Assembly (NCBI GenBank): GCA_031431475.1
Contig: JANPDL010000008.1
Coordinates: 18,277-82,276, forward strand
Source of the DNA: JADCCX01 sp031431475
Lineage (GTDB): Bacteria > Pseudomonadota > Alphaproteobacteria > Rhizobiales > Beijerinckiaceae
Direction of reading: 5' to 3'
Length of the DNA: 64,000 nt
The translations under genes and the position numbers were made by a program. The notes below the pieces were generated by a model. It ran no database searches and had not been told where the DNA came from. It was given only the letters and a program-made list of their open reading frames with translations. Positions 24,781 to 33,388 of the stretch are shown here, piece by piece. Within the stretch, counting starts at the first letter, position 1. The number at the start of each line of letters is the position of its first letter.

Positions 24781-24898
24781 CTTCTCCCTTGGGAGAAGCT
24801 GCCCGCCGGATGGCGGGCTGATGAGGGAGCAACCCCGACCTTTGTGGTTCTCCCTCATCCGTCATCCTCCGCATGACACCTTCTCCCAAGGGAGAAGG
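24781..24898. repeat. Palindromic intergenic repeat element (REP/BIME-like)
   Basis: A nested set of perfect stems: CTTCTCCC/GGGAGAAG (24781-24798), GCCCGCC/GGCGGGC (24801-24818), GATGAGGGAG (24820-24829) with CTCCCTCATC (24850-24859), GTCAT/ATGAC (24861-24877) and CCTTCTCCC/GGGAGAAGG (24879-24898). The left and right halves mirror each other. Such elements are common between genes in Hyphomicrobiales. It lies inside the transporter operon, after the binding-protein gene and before the permeases. A half-sized relative is at 47220-47237. Confidence 0.85.
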
Positions 24899-24927
24899 AC
24901 TTTACCCGCGCCCTATCGAAGAAGCCC

Positions 24928-25905
24928 ATGACCGCATTCATCCTCCGAAGACTGGCGCAATCCGCGGGTGTGATCCTCGCGATGATCGTCATTGTCTTTT
25001 TCGGCGTGAACGTCGTGGGTGATCCCACCTATATCCTCGTTTCCCCTGATATGACGCAGGACCAGATCGAGGAAACCCGCCGTGGTCTCGGTCTGGACCG
25101 TCCTATCTATGAGCAGTTCTGGATTTTCCTGAAAGGCGCGCTTTCTGGCGACATGGGGCGCTCTTTCGTCCACGGCGAGCCTGCGATCCAGCTCATCCTC
25201 TCGCGCATGCCCGCCACACTGGAGCTTGCCTTCGTGGCACTGGTGTTGGCCGTCGTCATTGGTATCCCTCTTGGGCTTTATGCCGGATTGAAACCGGACT
25301 CCCGGCTGTCACGCGGCATCATGGCGGTGTCGATCCTCGGTTTCTCACTGCCCACCTTCTGGGTTGGCCTGATGATGATCCTTATCTTCGCCGTAGTGCT
25401 GGGCTGGCTGCCCGCCACGGGACGCGGCGAGACAGCGAGCCTGCTGGGCTGGCAAACCTCGCTGCTGACGCTGAATGGCTGGAGCCATATCCTTCTGCCA
25501 GCCCTCAATCTGGCGCTGCTCAAAATCAGCCTTGTGATCCGTTTGGCCCGCGCCGGAGCCCGCGAGGCCGCGTTGATGGATTATGTGAAATTCGCCCGCG
25601 CCAAAGGTCTTTCGCAAGGCCGCATCATTGGCGTGCATATCCTGAAGAATATCCTCATTCCCATCGTCACCGTGCTTGGCCTCGAGTTCGGCTCTCTCGT
25701 CGCGTTTTCGGTGGTGACGGAGACAATCTTCGCCTGGCCCGGCATGGGCAAGCTGCTGCTGGAGGCGATCCAGCGGCTGGATCGGCCGGTGATCGTCGCT
25801 TACGTGATCGTGGTTGTTGTACTCTTCGTCACCATCAATCTGCTGGTCGATATCCTCTATTCGCTGCTCGATCCGCGCGTGCGGCTGTCGGAGGCCAAGG
25901 CATGA
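24928..25905 (+). CDS. Peptide-type ABC transporter permease (DppB family)
   Basis: A 325-residue inner-membrane permease with about six helices. It opens with ILRRLAQSAGVILAMIVIVF, the usual first helix of DppB/OppB, and carries the EAA loop REAALMDYVKFARAKGLSQG (about residues 212-231) that contacts the ATPase. Its stop overlaps the next gene by four bases (ATGA), so the two permeases are translationally coupled. It is one half of the transmembrane channel. Confidence 0.92.
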   Translation: MTAFILRRLAQSAGVILAMIVIVFFGVNVVGDPTYILVSPDMTQDQIEETRRGLGLDRPIYEQFWIFLKGALSGDMGRSFVHGEPAIQLILSRMPATLELAFVALVLAVVIGIPLGLYAGLKPDSRLSRGIMAVSILGFSLPTFWVGLMMILIFAVVLGWLPATGRGETASLLGWQTSLLTLNGWSHILLPALNLALLKISLVIRLARAGAREAALMDYVKFARAKGLSQGRIIGVHILKNILIPIVTVLGLEFGSLVAFSVVTETIFAWPGMGKLLLEAIQRLDRPVIVAYVIVVVVLFVTINLLVDILYSLLDPRVRLSEAKA

Positions 25906-26825
25906 CCGATGTCGCACAAAAAATAGCGTTGCCGCCGACTGTGGTGATACGCGAGGAAACACCCTTCCGCCGCTTCGTTTCGCAATTTCTTGAAGACAAG
26001 GTCGCGGTCTTCGGACTCGTGCTCCTTGCCACTGTCGTCTTGCTGGCACTGCTGGCACCCTGGATTTCGCCGCAGAATCCCTATGATCTCGGCAAGGTCG
26101 ATCTGATGGATTCGAAGCAGCCGCCGGGCGAGATGGCAGGTGACGGTTTCCGCATGTGGCTGGGATCGGATGGCGTGGGGCGCGATCTCCTCTCCGGCAT
26201 TCTCTACGGCCTGCGCATCTCACTGATGGTCGGTGTCATCTCCGGTGTCATCGCGGCAAGTGTCGGCATGTCGGTGGGTCTTGTCGCGGCCTATGCGGGT
26301 GGGCGGGTCGAGAGCATCATCATGCGCATTGTCGATCTGCAGCTGTCGCTGCCCACGGTGCTCGTGGCACTCATCCTGGTCGCCATGCTGGGCAAGGGCG
26401 TCGACAAGATCATCTTTGCCCTCGTCATCGTGCAATGGGCTTATTACGCCCGCACCGTGCGTGGCTCGGCGCTGGTGGAGCGGAGAAAGGAATATGTCGA
26501 GGCGGCACAGTCACTTGGGCTTTCCAACGCGCGTATCATCTTCCGGCATATCCTGCCCAACGTCACTGCGCCCGTGATCGTCATCGCCACGGTGCAGACC
26601 GCGCATGCCATAGCGCTGGAAGCCACGCTGTCGTTTCTGGGCGTCGGCTTGCCGCAGACAGAGCCATCGCTGGGCGTTCTGATCGCCAACGGATTCCAGT
26701 ATCTGCTGTCGGGCAAATACTGGATATCGACCTTCCCCGGCATCGCGCTGCTGGTGACGATCGTGGCGATCAATCTGGTGGGTGATCGCTTGCGGGATGT
26801 GTTGAACCCCCGTCTGGAGAAGTGA
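25902..26825 (+). CDS. Peptide-type ABC transporter permease (DppC family)
   Basis: A 307-residue partner permease of the DppC/OppC type with the N-terminal OppC_N segment (FLEDKVAVFGLVLLATVVLL, first helix at about 42-66), WLGSDGVGRDLLSGILYG as the family signature, and the EAA loop at KEYVEAAQSLGLSNARII. It is coupled at both ends: ATGA overlap with the upstream permease and a TGATG junction with the ATPase gene. Confidence 0.92.
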   Translation: MTDVAQKIALPPTVVIREETPFRRFVSQFLEDKVAVFGLVLLATVVLLALLAPWISPQNPYDLGKVDLMDSKQPPGEMAGDGFRMWLGSDGVGRDLLSGILYGLRISLMVGVISGVIAASVGMSVGLVAAYAGGRVESIIMRIVDLQLSLPTVLVALILVAMLGKGVDKIIFALVIVQWAYYARTVRGSALVERRKEYVEAAQSLGLSNARIIFRHILPNVTAPVIVIATVQTAHAIALEATLSFLGVGLPQTEPSLGVLIANGFQYLLSGKYWISTFPGIALLVTIVAINLVGDRLRDVLNPRLEK

Positions 26826-27805
26826 TGCTCCCCGTTCTCTCCGTCTCCAACCTGAAGACCCATTTCTTCACCCGCGCGGGTGTGGTGAAATCCGTCGATG
26901 GCATCTCTTTTGATGTCAACCGTGGCGAGGTCATGGGCCTCGTTGGAGAATCCGGCTCGGGCAAGACTGTTACCGGGTTCTCGATCATGGGCCTTGTCGA
27001 TGCGCCGGGCCGCATCGTCGAAGGCTCGATCAAGCTCAATGGCCGCGAACTTGTCGGTCTGCCCGAGAACGAGATGCGGGGTTTCCGGGGCCGGGAGGTT
27101 GCCATGATCTTCCAGGACCCGATGATGACTCTGAACCCGGTGTTGCGCATCGATACGCAGATGATGGAAGCGGTGCTCGCCCACGAGTCTGTGTCGAAGC
27201 AGGAAGCCCGCACCCGCGCCCGCGATGCGCTGGGCAAGGTCGGCATTCCCTCGCCAGAGGAACGCCTGTCGGCCTATCCGCACCAGTTTTCAGGTGGCAT
27301 GCGCCAGCGCGTCGCCATCGCCATCGCGCTGCTCAACAAGCCGTCGCTGATCGTCTGCGACGAGCCGACGACGGCGCTTGATGTGACGATCCAAAGCCAG
27401 ATTCTGGCCGAGATGCAGAAACTGTGCGCTGAAACGGGCACGGCGCTGATCTGGGTGACCCATGATCTCACGGTGGTGGCCGGTCTCGCGGACCGTCTCG
27501 CCGTGATGTATGCCGGTCGGATCGTCGAGAGCGGCGGCATCGATGATGTGCTGGATCATCCGATCCATCCCTACACGTTCGGCCTTCTCGGTTCCGTGCC
27601 ATCGCGTGGCAAGCGTGGCGAACCGTTGCGACAGATTCCCGGTTCTGCACCGTCGTTGGCAAGATTACCCGAGGGCTGTGCTTTTCGCCCGCGCTGCACC
27701 TTCCAGACCGATGCCTGCTGTGAGGCGCCCGCCGCGAAGGATTATCCCGGCGGACGCATGGCCCGCTGCTGCCATCCGCTGAATGCAACGGAGAAGGCTG
27801 CGTGA
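26825..27805 (+). CDS. Peptide ABC transporter ATP-binding protein (DppD family)
   Basis: A 326-residue ATPase with Walker A GESGSGKT (about residues 40-47), Q-loop, signature FSGGMRQRVAIAIAL (about 157-171), Walker B LIVCDEPTTALDV and the H-loop WVTHDL. The C-terminal oligopeptide extension carries the Cys-rich CAFRPRCTFQTDACC, which in this family can hold an Fe-S cluster. The ATG at 26825 overlaps the previous stop by one base; a GTG one codon earlier is the alternative. Confidence 0.93.
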   Translation: MLPVLSVSNLKTHFFTRAGVVKSVDGISFDVNRGEVMGLVGESGSGKTVTGFSIMGLVDAPGRIVEGSIKLNGRELVGLPENEMRGFRGREVAMIFQDPMMTLNPVLRIDTQMMEAVLAHESVSKQEARTRARDALGKVGIPSPEERLSAYPHQFSGGMRQRVAIAIALLNKPSLIVCDEPTTALDVTIQSQILAEMQKLCAETGTALIWVTHDLTVVAGLADRLAVMYAGRIVESGGIDDVLDHPIHPYTFGLLGSVPSRGKRGEPLRQIPGSAPSLARLPEGCAFRPRCTFQTDACCEAPAAKDYPGGRMARCCHPLNATEKAA

Positions 27806-28794
27806 GTACCCCTATCCTCTCCCTAACCAACATCTCGAAACGCTTCACCAAGCCGCTCGATGCCGCTGCCAAACTCGCCAACCTGGTCGGCGCGACCAAC
27901 CGCGAAATCACGGTGCATGCGGTGGATGGCGTTGATCTCGCCATCGCACGCGGCGAGGTGGTAGGCCTTGTGGGTGAATCCGGTTGCGGCAAGTCCACTT
28001 TGGGCCGCGTTGTTGCTGGCATTCATGCGCCTTCCAACGGCGCGATGCGCTGGAAGGACAAGGACGTCGCCACGCTCACCACTACCGAGAGGAAGGCGCA
28101 GACGCTGGCAATCCAGATGATCTTTCAGGACCCGATGTCATCGCTCAACCCGCGCTTGCGCGTGGCCGATATCGTGGGTGAGGCGCCGGTTGTGCATGGC
28201 CTGACGACGAAGGCGGAGAAGGAAGACTACGTTGATCAGATGCTGACTCAGGTCGGCCTCGATCCGACGTACAAGCGGCGCTATGCACACCAGTTCTCGG
28301 GCGGTCAGCGCGCCCGCATCGGCATCGCACGGGCTTTGGCAGTGAAGCCGGAATTTCTGGTTTGCGATGAAAGCGTGGCGGCGCTTGATGTCTCGATCCA
28401 GGCGCAGGTTCTGAACCTGTTCATGGAGCTGCGTGAGCGGCTGAACCTCACATATCTGTTTATCAGCCATGACCTCGGGGTGGTGCAGCATATCTCTGAT
28501 CGCGTCGTGATCATGTATCTGGGCCGCGTGGTTGAGACGGCAAAAACAGAAGAGCTTTTTGCGCGACCGAACCACCCTTACACGCAGGCGCTGCTCGCCA
28601 ATGTGCCGACACTCGAGTCGCGCAAGAAGACCTTCGCGCTCATCAAGGGCGAAATACCGTCGCCCATTAATCCGCCAACGGGCTGCCATTTTCATCCGCG
28701 CTGTCCGAGCGCCACGGCGCGCTGCAAGGCGGAGCGGCCTGCGCTGAAGGAGATGGCACCGGGGCATCTGTCGGCGTGCCATCTCAACGGGTGA
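27802..28794 (+). CDS. Peptide ABC transporter ATP-binding protein (DppF family)
   Basis: A 330-residue second ATPase. Walker A is GESGCGKST (about residues 59-67), signature FSGGQRARIGIARALAV, Walker B FLVCDESVAALDV with the usual serine in place of proline-threonine for DppF, and H-loop FISHDLGV. The C-terminal CHFHPRCPSATARC motif is present. It starts at a GTG overlapping the DppD stop by four bases, completing the coupled permease-ATPase block. Confidence 0.93.
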   Translation: MSTPILSLTNISKRFTKPLDAAAKLANLVGATNREITVHAVDGVDLAIARGEVVGLVGESGCGKSTLGRVVAGIHAPSNGAMRWKDKDVATLTTTERKAQTLAIQMIFQDPMSSLNPRLRVADIVGEAPVVHGLTTKAEKEDYVDQMLTQVGLDPTYKRRYAHQFSGGQRARIGIARALAVKPEFLVCDESVAALDVSIQAQVLNLFMELRERLNLTYLFISHDLGVVQHISDRVVIMYLGRVVETAKTEELFARPNHPYTQALLANVPTLESRKKTFALIKGEIPSPINPPTGCHFHPRCPSATARCKAERPALKEMAPGHLSACHLNG

Positions 28795-28862
28795 GGTTAC
28801 GGCTTGCAGCATGAGGCGGGCTGGGCCAGTCTGTCGGCTCCCCTCACGATAAGATTGAACCC

Positions 28863-30251
28863 ATGTCCGCACAGCTCCCCGCAGTTCTCGCTCAGGTCGA
28901 CAAGCAGCTCGATGCCAGCCTCGCCCGTCTGTTCGAGTTCCTGAAAATCCCGTCGATTTCGACAGATTCGAAGTGGAAAGCCGATTGCGCCAAAGCGGCG
29001 GATTGGCTGAAAAAAGACCTTACCTCGCTGGGCTTTGATACCTCTGTTCGCCCGACACCGGGCCATCCCGTGGTTGTTGGCCATGCGAAGGGCGCAAAGG
29101 GGAAGCGGCATGTGCTGTTCTACGGGCATTACGATGTGCAGCCTGTCGATCCGCTGGACCTTTGGGAAACGCCACCTTTCGAGCCGCGCCTTGTCGAGAT
29201 CAGCAAGGGCCGCAAGGTGATCATGGCGCGCGGTGCCTGCGACGACAAGGGACAGGTCATGACCTTCCTTGAGGCTTGCCGCGCCTGGAAGGCCGTAACC
29301 GGATCATTGCCCGTCGGCATCACTGCCATGATCGAGGGCGAGGAGGAAAATGGTTCCGTCAATCTACCCGCTTTCGTCAAGGCGAATGCCAAAGAGCTTA
29401 AGGCCGATCTGGCGCTGGTCTGCGACACCGGCATGTGGGACCGCAGGACGCCGGCGATCACAACGTCGTTGCGCGGTTTGCTCTATGAGGAAATCATCAT
29501 CCGCTGCGCCGATCGCGATCTGCATTCCGGCCTGTTCGGCGGTACTGCGGCGAACCCGATCCACGTGCTGTCGCGCATCATTGCGTCACTGCACAAGCCC
29601 AACGGAAAGATCGCCATTCCCAGCTTCTATGATGGCGTCAAGAATCTACCACCGAAGGTGAAGGCCACTCTCGCTGGACTTGGCCTGACCGAGAAGAATT
29701 TTCTGGGCACGGTCGGCCTCAAGCATTCGGTTGGCGAGAAAGGCCGCATGATCATCGAACAGACCTCGACCCGCCCGACCTGCGACGTCAACGGCATCTG
29801 GAGTGGCTATACCGGCGAAGGCACCAAGACCGTGATCGCAGGCGAAGCGCGCTGCAAGGTCTCGTTCCGTCTGGTGGGCGAGCAGGACCCTGTGGCGATC
29901 CAGAAGGCCTTTCGCGCCTACGTGAAGGCGCAGCTGCCGAAGGATTGCTCGGTGGATTTCATCGGCTACAAGGGCAGCCGCGCCATCCAGCTGCCGTGGG
30001 ATAGTCCCGCTCTGAAAGCTGCCGAAGCCGCGCTGAAGCAGGAATGGGGCAAATCACCCGCCATGATCGGCTCCGGTGGTTCCATCCCCATCGTGGGTGA
30101 TTTCAAGCGGACTCTGGGGATGGATTCGCTGCTCGTCGGCTTTGGGCTGGATGACGACCGTGTGCATTCGCCCAATGAGAAGTACGATCTGTCCTCGTTC
30201 CACAAGGGGACAAGGAGCTGGGCGCGGATTTTGGCGGCGCTGGCGGAGTAA
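28863..30251 (+). CDS. M20-family dipeptidase
   Basis: A 462-residue metallopeptidase of the M20 dipeptidase (CNDP-like) group. Metal and catalytic motifs: LFYGHYDVQPVDP (about residues 84-96), MARGACDDKGQVMTF, MIEGEEENGSVN with the catalytic Glu pair, the DLALVCDTG ligand region, and GLDDDRVHSPNEKYDL at the C-terminal metal site. It begins 68 bases after the transporter ATPase gene on the same strand and is the obvious cytoplasmic processing enzyme for imported dipeptides or related amides. Confidence 0.92.
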   Translation: MSAQLPAVLAQVDKQLDASLARLFEFLKIPSISTDSKWKADCAKAADWLKKDLTSLGFDTSVRPTPGHPVVVGHAKGAKGKRHVLFYGHYDVQPVDPLDLWETPPFEPRLVEISKGRKVIMARGACDDKGQVMTFLEACRAWKAVTGSLPVGITAMIEGEEENGSVNLPAFVKANAKELKADLALVCDTGMWDRRTPAITTSLRGLLYEEIIIRCADRDLHSGLFGGTAANPIHVLSRIIASLHKPNGKIAIPSFYDGVKNLPPKVKATLAGLGLTEKNFLGTVGLKHSVGEKGRMIIEQTSTRPTCDVNGIWSGYTGEGTKTVIAGEARCKVSFRLVGEQDPVAIQKAFRAYVKAQLPKDCSVDFIGYKGSRAIQLPWDSPALKAAEAALKQEWGKSPAMIGSGGSIPIVGDFKRTLGMDSLLVGFGLDDDRVHSPNEKYDLSSFHKGTRSWARILAALAE

Positions 30252-30260
30252 CCTGAGTGT

Positions 30261-30914
30261 TCACCCTATCTCCGCCAGACTCTTCACATCCTGATCCGGC
30301 TGCGCATCGAAATACTCGTCCGGCATCCCGGTGCGATTAACCCATATTGTCCGCAGCCCAAACGCCGCTCCGCCCGCAATGTCCCAGCGGTTGGACGAGA
30401 CGAGGCAGATGTCTTTTGGTTTCATGTCCAGCCGCTCGCACAGATTTTGATAGACCGCAGGCGTGGTCTTGAACTGCTTCACCCGCTCGACCGAAACAAC
30501 CATGTCGACAAAGGGCAGGACAGCGGACGCACTGGCGGCAGCCTCTGCCATTTCCTGCGTGCCATTGGTGAAAATGGCGATCTGGTGGCCCATGCGCCGC
30601 AGTTTTGTCAGTGCGGGCAGCACATCGGGATAGGCATCGAGACGCCAGTAGGCATCGAGCAGCTTTGGCCGGACCGACTTGTCGACAGCCGGAAAGCGGG
30701 CGAGTGCAAAATCCAGCGCGTCCTGCGTGAGTTGCCAGAAATCCAGATATCGTCCCATCAGCGTGCGGGTCCAGGAGTATTCAAGCTGCTTGGCTCGCCA
30801 CAGCGCGGACAACGCATCCGCATCATCGCCGATGGCGGCGCGATGCCTGCCGATGGCGGCATGAACATCGAAGAGTGTTCCATAGGCGTCGAAAGCATAG
30901 GCGCGGATCGGCAT
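30261..30914 (-). CDS. HAD-type haloacid dehalogenase (type II)
   Basis: A 217-residue HAD hydrolase of the L-2-haloacid dehalogenase group. The nucleophile Asp is in AFDAYGTLFDVH (about residues 6-17), followed by the group-specific LEYSWTRTLMGRYLDFWQLT, the FTNGTQEM motif II, Lys in VKQFKTTPAVY, and LVSSNRWDIAGGAAFGL with the acidic residue. These are the residues that distinguish true haloacid dehalogenases from phosphatases. The ATG at 30914 (MPIRAYAFDAYG) is the family start; an upstream ATG adds eight residues. It is divergent from the aminotransferase gene. Confidence 0.9.
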   Translation of the reverse strand: MPIRAYAFDAYGTLFDVHAAIGRHRAAIGDDADALSALWRAKQLEYSWTRTLMGRYLDFWQLTQDALDFALARFPAVDKSVRPKLLDAYWRLDAYPDVLPALTKLRRMGHQIAIFTNGTQEMAEAAASASAVLPFVDMVVSVERVKQFKTTPAVYQNLCERLDMKPKDICLVSSNRWDIAGGAAFGLRTIWVNRTGMPDEYFDAQPDQDVKSLAEIG

Positions 30915-31020
30915 CGGTGGATTCCTTGTGGCGTGCACGCTGCCTCAAGCCGGAAGAATGGTCCATCCATCAATCGGCAAAAGTGATGGACCGGATGAGA
31001 AAGCATCATCGTCAGCGGTG

Positions 31021-31051
31021 TTGACCTTTTTCGTCACTGGCCTTCGTATGG
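31021..31051 (+). promoter_or_regulatory. Promoter candidate for the aminotransferase gene
   Basis: TTGACC at 31021-31026 resembles a -35 box, and a loose -10-like CGTATG lies 18 bases further on, about 27 bases before the ATG at 31077. The -10 match is poor, so this is tentative. Confidence 0.3.
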
Positions 31052-31076
31052 TCCGTGAGAAACCGGGAGCAGGAAA

Positions 31077-31946
31077 ATGGCCAAGTGGTCTGAGACATGG
31101 ACCTTTTTCGAGGGCCAGTGGCGCGAAGGCAATGCGCCCATCATGGGTGCGCGCTCGCATGGCGCATGGCTTGCGTCGACGGTGTTCGACGGTGCGCGCA
31201 TCTTTGAGGGTACGGCACCTGATCTCGCTCTTCATTGCGCTCGGGTCAACCGGTCGGCCTCGACCATCGGGCTGAACCCGACCATGACGCTGGATGGCAT
31301 TATCGATCTGGTGAAGCAGGGCCAGAAGAAATTCGGGTCGGACAAGGCGCTCTACGTCAAGCCAATGTACTGGGGCGAGGGGGAGGGTGGTTCTACCATT
31401 ATTCCGGATCCTGATGACATTGGCTTTGCACTGTGCCTGTTCGAGGCACCCATGCCTGTGCCGGGAGGCGGATCCGTGACCTCTACAAAGTTCCGCCGAC
31501 CGACGCTGGAATCGATGCCGACCGACGCGAAGGCTGGTGCCCTCTATCCCAACAATGCCCGCGTGCTGCGAGAAGCTCGTGCGCGTGGTTTCGACAATGC
31601 GCTGGTTTGTGATGCGCTCGGCAATGTAGCTGAGACTGCAACGGCCAATATCTTCATGGCGAAGGACGGCGTAGTGAAGACACCTTTCCCCAATGGCACG
31701 TTCCTCAACGGCATCACGCGTCAGCGCGTCATCAAGCTGCTGCGCGACGACGGGGTGGAGGTGCATGAGGCAACGCTGAGCTATGCCGATTTCGAGCAGG
31801 CCGACGAGATTTTCACCTCGGGCAATTACTCCAAGGTCATGCCGGTGCTGAAGATCGATGACCGCGTGCTGCAGCCCGGACCGATGGCTGCAAAGGCGCG
31901 CACGCTCTATTGGGCCTTCGCGCATGAAACCGGGCGCGTCAGCTGA
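31077..31946 (+). CDS. Branched-chain amino acid aminotransferase-type (class IV) enzyme
   Basis: A 289-residue fold-type IV PLP enzyme, IlvE-like. It begins with WTFFEGQWREGNAPIMGARS, carries the DGARIFEG loop and the PLP lysine in TDAKAGALYPNNARVLREAR (about residues 147-166), and the class-IV signature NVAETATANIFMAKDGVVKT (about 182-201). D-amino acid aminotransferases and aminodeoxychorismate lyases share the fold, but the YPNNARV segment favours the branched-chain type. AGGA precedes the ATG. It overlaps the next gene by one base. Confidence 0.85.
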   Translation: MAKWSETWTFFEGQWREGNAPIMGARSHGAWLASTVFDGARIFEGTAPDLALHCARVNRSASTIGLNPTMTLDGIIDLVKQGQKKFGSDKALYVKPMYWGEGEGGSTIIPDPDDIGFALCLFEAPMPVPGGGSVTSTKFRRPTLESMPTDAKAGALYPNNARVLREARARGFDNALVCDALGNVAETATANIFMAKDGVVKTPFPNGTFLNGITRQRVIKLLRDDGVEVHEATLSYADFEQADEIFTSGNYSKVMPVLKIDDRVLQPGPMAAKARTLYWAFAHETGRVS

Positions 31947-32602
31947 TGTATGCGCGCACCGAGGCGAAAGAAGGCCGCATCGACATCCTGCACAAGGCGA
32001 TGCGCGATATCCGGCTTGGCACCTTCATTGTGGCCGATAATACGGGCGCACCGCAGGCTGCGCATATCCCCTTCGTGCTGAAGACCGGTGATGAAACCGT
32101 GCTCGAATGTCATGTCGCCCGCGCCAACCCGATCTGGAAGCTGATGGCTCAACCGCGACAGGTACTGGTGGTCTTTCAGGGACCGCAGGCCTATGTGCGG
32201 CCTGGCTGGTATCCTGCCAAGAAGGAGCATGGCAAGGTTGTGCCGACCTGGAGCTATGTCTCGATCCATGCGCGGGGCCTGGCCGCGCAGATGGATATGC
32301 CGACCTTGCTGGCCCATGTGCGCGAGCTTTCGGACGAGCAGGAGCATGGCCAGCCCATGCCGTGGTCCGTGGATGATGCGCCGGAAGGCTTCATCGCGGC
32401 TCTGGCGCGCGGCATTGTCGGCCTGCGCATTCCTGTCACATCGCTGGACGGGGTGTGGAAACTGAACCAGCACCGCAGCGAAGCGGACAGGTTGGGCATG
32501 ATCGACGGGCTGGATGAGCAGGCTGTGGATGATGCGCGTGACCTGGCCGCGATCATGCGTCAGATCGAGATGGCGAAGGCAGCATCGCAGGAGGCTGGCT
32601 GA
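31946..32602 (+). CDS. PaiB-family FMN-binding protein
   Basis: A 218-residue protein of the PaiB/negative transcriptional regulator family with a flavin-reductase-like split barrel. Typical segments are AAHIPFVL (about residues 37-44), LECHVARANPIWKLM, QGPQAYVRPGWYPAKKEHGKVVPTW (first 20: QGPQAYVRPGWYPAKKEHGK) and GIVGLRIPVTSLDGVWKLNQ. The Bacillus PaiB represses protease and sporulation genes, but many members may simply be FMN-binding proteins. The ATG overlaps the aminotransferase stop (TGATG), so they are co-translated. Function here is not established. Confidence 0.88.
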   Translation: MYARTEAKEGRIDILHKAMRDIRLGTFIVADNTGAPQAAHIPFVLKTGDETVLECHVARANPIWKLMAQPRQVLVVFQGPQAYVRPGWYPAKKEHGKVVPTWSYVSIHARGLAAQMDMPTLLAHVRELSDEQEHGQPMPWSVDDAPEGFIAALARGIVGLRIPVTSLDGVWKLNQHRSEADRLGMIDGLDEQAVDDARDLAAIMRQIEMAKAASQEAG

Positions 32603-33376
32603 TCAGCCCAGCGTCTTCATCCAGCCCAATCCATCCTCGGTCTTGCCGCGCGGTTTATATTCGCAGCCCACATAGCCTTTGTATCCCAGCCGCTGCAGCG
32701 TGGCGAAGATGTGGGTGTAACTGACTTCGCCTTCGTCCGGCTCGTTGCGCGATGGTACGGCGGCGATCTGGACATGGCCGATGACGTCGAAATGCTGTTC
32801 AAGCCGCTTCGTCACGTCACCTTCCATGATCTGCACGTGGTAGACATCGAACATCAGCTTGAGGTTGGGATGGCCGATCTCGCGGATCATGCTGACGACA
32901 TCATCCGTGCGGCTGATGAAATAGCCCGGCTTGTCCCGCGTGTTCAGCGGCTCGCTGACGATGGTTTTGCCAGCCGCAGCAGCTTGTTCACCCGCCCAGG
33001 CCATGTTCGCCATATAGGCCCGCCGCGCCTTCTTGCGGTCTGCATCCGCGACCATGCCCGCCATCACATGGATCGTGGGGATATCGAGTGCTTTGGCATA
33101 GCGCAGCGCCTGCTTAACGCCAGTGCGAAAGGCTGTGCGCTTTTTGGGATCACAGGCCAGCCCCCAGTCGCCTGCCGTCAGATCACCCGGGGCAGTGTTA
33201 ATGCCGGTTAGGCGGATGCCCGCCTTTTTCAACGCGCTTCGAATCGCCGGAATGGGATGATCATAGGGGAAGTGGCATTCTACAGCAGGAAAACCCGCTT
33301 TTGCCGCAGCGCCGATACGCTCCAGGAACGGGCGCTCCATGAACATGAAAGATATATTAGCCGACAAAATAAGCAT
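32603..33376 (-). CDS. Hydroxypyruvate isomerase-like TIM-barrel protein
   Basis: A 257-residue xylose-isomerase-like TIM barrel closest to hydroxypyruvate isomerase (Hyi) and related keto-aldose isomerases. It starts SANISFMFMERPFLERIGAA, and the metal-binding pattern is EPLN (about residue 143), MFDVYHVQIMEGDV, IGHVQIAAVP and GYVGCEYKPRGKTEDGL. It is the last gene of the minus-strand isomerase/kinase/aldolase operon, 12 bases after the oxidoreductase gene. Its substrate need not be hydroxypyruvate; it may act on a short-chain carbonyl product of the aldolase. Confidence 0.85.
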   Translation of the reverse strand: MLILSANISFMFMERPFLERIGAAAKAGFPAVECHFPYDHPIPAIRSALKKAGIRLTGINTAPGDLTAGDWGLACDPKKRTAFRTGVKQALRYAKALDIPTIHVMAGMVADADRKKARRAYMANMAWAGEQAAAAGKTIVSEPLNTRDKPGYFISRTDDVVSMIREIGHPNLKLMFDVYHVQIMEGDVTKRLEQHFDVIGHVQIAAVPSRNEPDEGEVSYTHIFATLQRLGYKGYVGCEYKPRGKTEDGLGWMKTLG

Positions 33377-33388
33377 GGTCTTATCCTC

